Of a stretch of DNA of 50,138 bases, positions 49,655-50,138 are shown in pieces. The notes beneath the pieces are model-generated. The model saw only the letters and a program-made list of their open reading frames with translations, was not told the origin of the DNA and made no database searches. The number at the start of each line of letters is the position of its first letter. Positions within the stretch are counted from its first letter, which is position 1. Both the position numbers and the translations under genes were made by a program. The stretch is from Nanobdellota archaeon (GTDB lineage: Archaea > Nanobdellota > Nanobdellia > Pacearchaeales > GW2011-AR1). The DNA is taken from NCBI GenBank assembly GCA_027858295.1, contig JAQICZ010000012.1:1-50138 (forward strand), in the 5' to 3' direction.

Positions 49655-49725
49655 TTGATATGAGGGTACCAATGGCATGACCCGATATGGGAAGCTGGGC
49701 CTCAGTTGAATTAATGTTAGCCTTC
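49655..49725 (+). repeat. Dispersed repeat, copy R2
   Basis: GTACCAATGGCATGACCCGA, then TATGGGAAGCTGGGCCTCAG, then TTGAATTA: near-identical to R1. It diverges afterwards, but TTGAGCCCTATTAGAACCGA (about 49,782-49,801) again resembles the downstream part of R1 (about 21,010-21,040). The intervening sequence contains the perfect-stem hairpin TTAGCCTTCGGCTTTG-like segment. Confidence 0.55.
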
Positions 49726-49860
49726 GGCTTTGCTCGTTTGAGTTTAATTCTTTGGTGATTGAGAAATTACAAGTTGTACAATTGAGCCCTATTAGAACCG
49801 AGTATTGTTCCAATATATCTGGGGGAGTTATCGATTATTTTACCAAATTGGTTATGACGG

Positions 49861-49953
49861 CAGATTGATATGTTCAGTTAGTTTAGGGTGCCAATGGCAT
49901 GACCCGATATAGGAAGCTGGGCCTCAGTTAAATTATTCCTCGCGATGCGTGCA
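49861..49953 (+). repeat. Dispersed repeat, copy R3
   Basis: GATTGATATGTTCAGTTAG, then GTGCCAATGGCATGACCCGA, then AGGAAGCTGGGCCTCAG, then TTAAATTATTCCTCGC. It matches R1 across about 95 nt. From here to 50,138 I see no gene. Confidence 0.55.
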
Positions 49954-50138
49954 TAGGGGGTATACTAATCAAAAAATATATGCAAAAATGCAGAAGATTG
50001 TGATTAATGAGGCTTTATTTAATAAGTCCATTCTGTTTAGAAAGTCAATTAACTAGGGCTTGTCAAGTTAACGGGAAATAGAATTGATGTCAAGTGAAGG
50101 GAGTTATTTCTTAAAATGCTCTTTTATAAGATTTATCA

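Overview
The window comes from a small-genome, AT-rich archaeon, most likely a DPANN lineage of the Woesearchaeota/Pacearchaeota type. The core genes are archaeal: aIF2-gamma, aIF5B, ribosomal protein S6e, an OB-fold RecJ-like DHH nuclease, an HTH-10 regulator and a truncated Dph2. Many starts sit about 25 bp behind a TATA-like box with no leader, while genes inside operons overlap as ATGA or carry a GGAGG Shine-Dalgarno. The lineage is inference; no rRNA or tRNA gene was seen.

Layout. 1-7.3 kb: a thioredoxin-fold-like membrane protein and a family 2 glycosyltransferase, a C45-like Ntn hydrolase, a PD-(D/E)XK nuclease, a PPDK_N-like protein, aIF2-gamma and a small secreted protein. 7.3-20.3 kb: an accessory region. 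It holds a stretch of diverged direct repeats and two 'twin modules' of about 2.9 kb (7.84-10.74 and 17.15-20.11 kb). Each twin has related inverted terminal blocks, a regulator divergent from a small-protein/membrane-protein operon, and different cargo. Between the twins lie a truncated permease, a frameshifted IS91-type HUH transposase and two very large surface proteins (Gly-rich; beta-helix plus PKD). 20.4-27.9 kb: S6e, a TauE-type exporter, the RecJ-like nuclease, two tiny membrane proteins and a MacB-type ABC exporter with a GNAT gene between its two permeases.

28.1-34.5 kb: the most unusual part. Seven consecutive genes (U32-like protein, TraB-like, unknown, NADAR, methyltransferase, epimerase, tandem Lrp regulator) are each separated by one copy of an 89-94 bp imperfect palindrome. 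Its outer cores resemble the RYYYAAC ... GTTRRRY ends of integron attC sites, and the inner arms are imperfectly complementary. All copies point the same way. Further copies bound the twin modules. No integrase is in the window, so a cassette array is a hypothesis built on structure and spacing.

34.6-40.5 kb: a Cys-repeat protein with a methyltransferase, a TrmB regulator remnant, a surface protein, small membrane proteins and aIF5B. 40.5-47.2 kb: regulators, then an operon of CACHE-like membrane sensors and a membrane-fused PotD-type binding domain, with no kinase or transporter visible. Its middle holds nested bulged hairpins. 47.2-50.1 kb: two paralogous Cys-rich microproteins, a Dph2 gene cut short at a palindromic element also found after the RecJ-like gene, a heme-binding-type membrane protein and copies of a roughly 95-nt dispersed repeat.

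Coordinates of repeats are from manual reading and may be off by a few bases. Family names rest on visible motifs, not on database searches.
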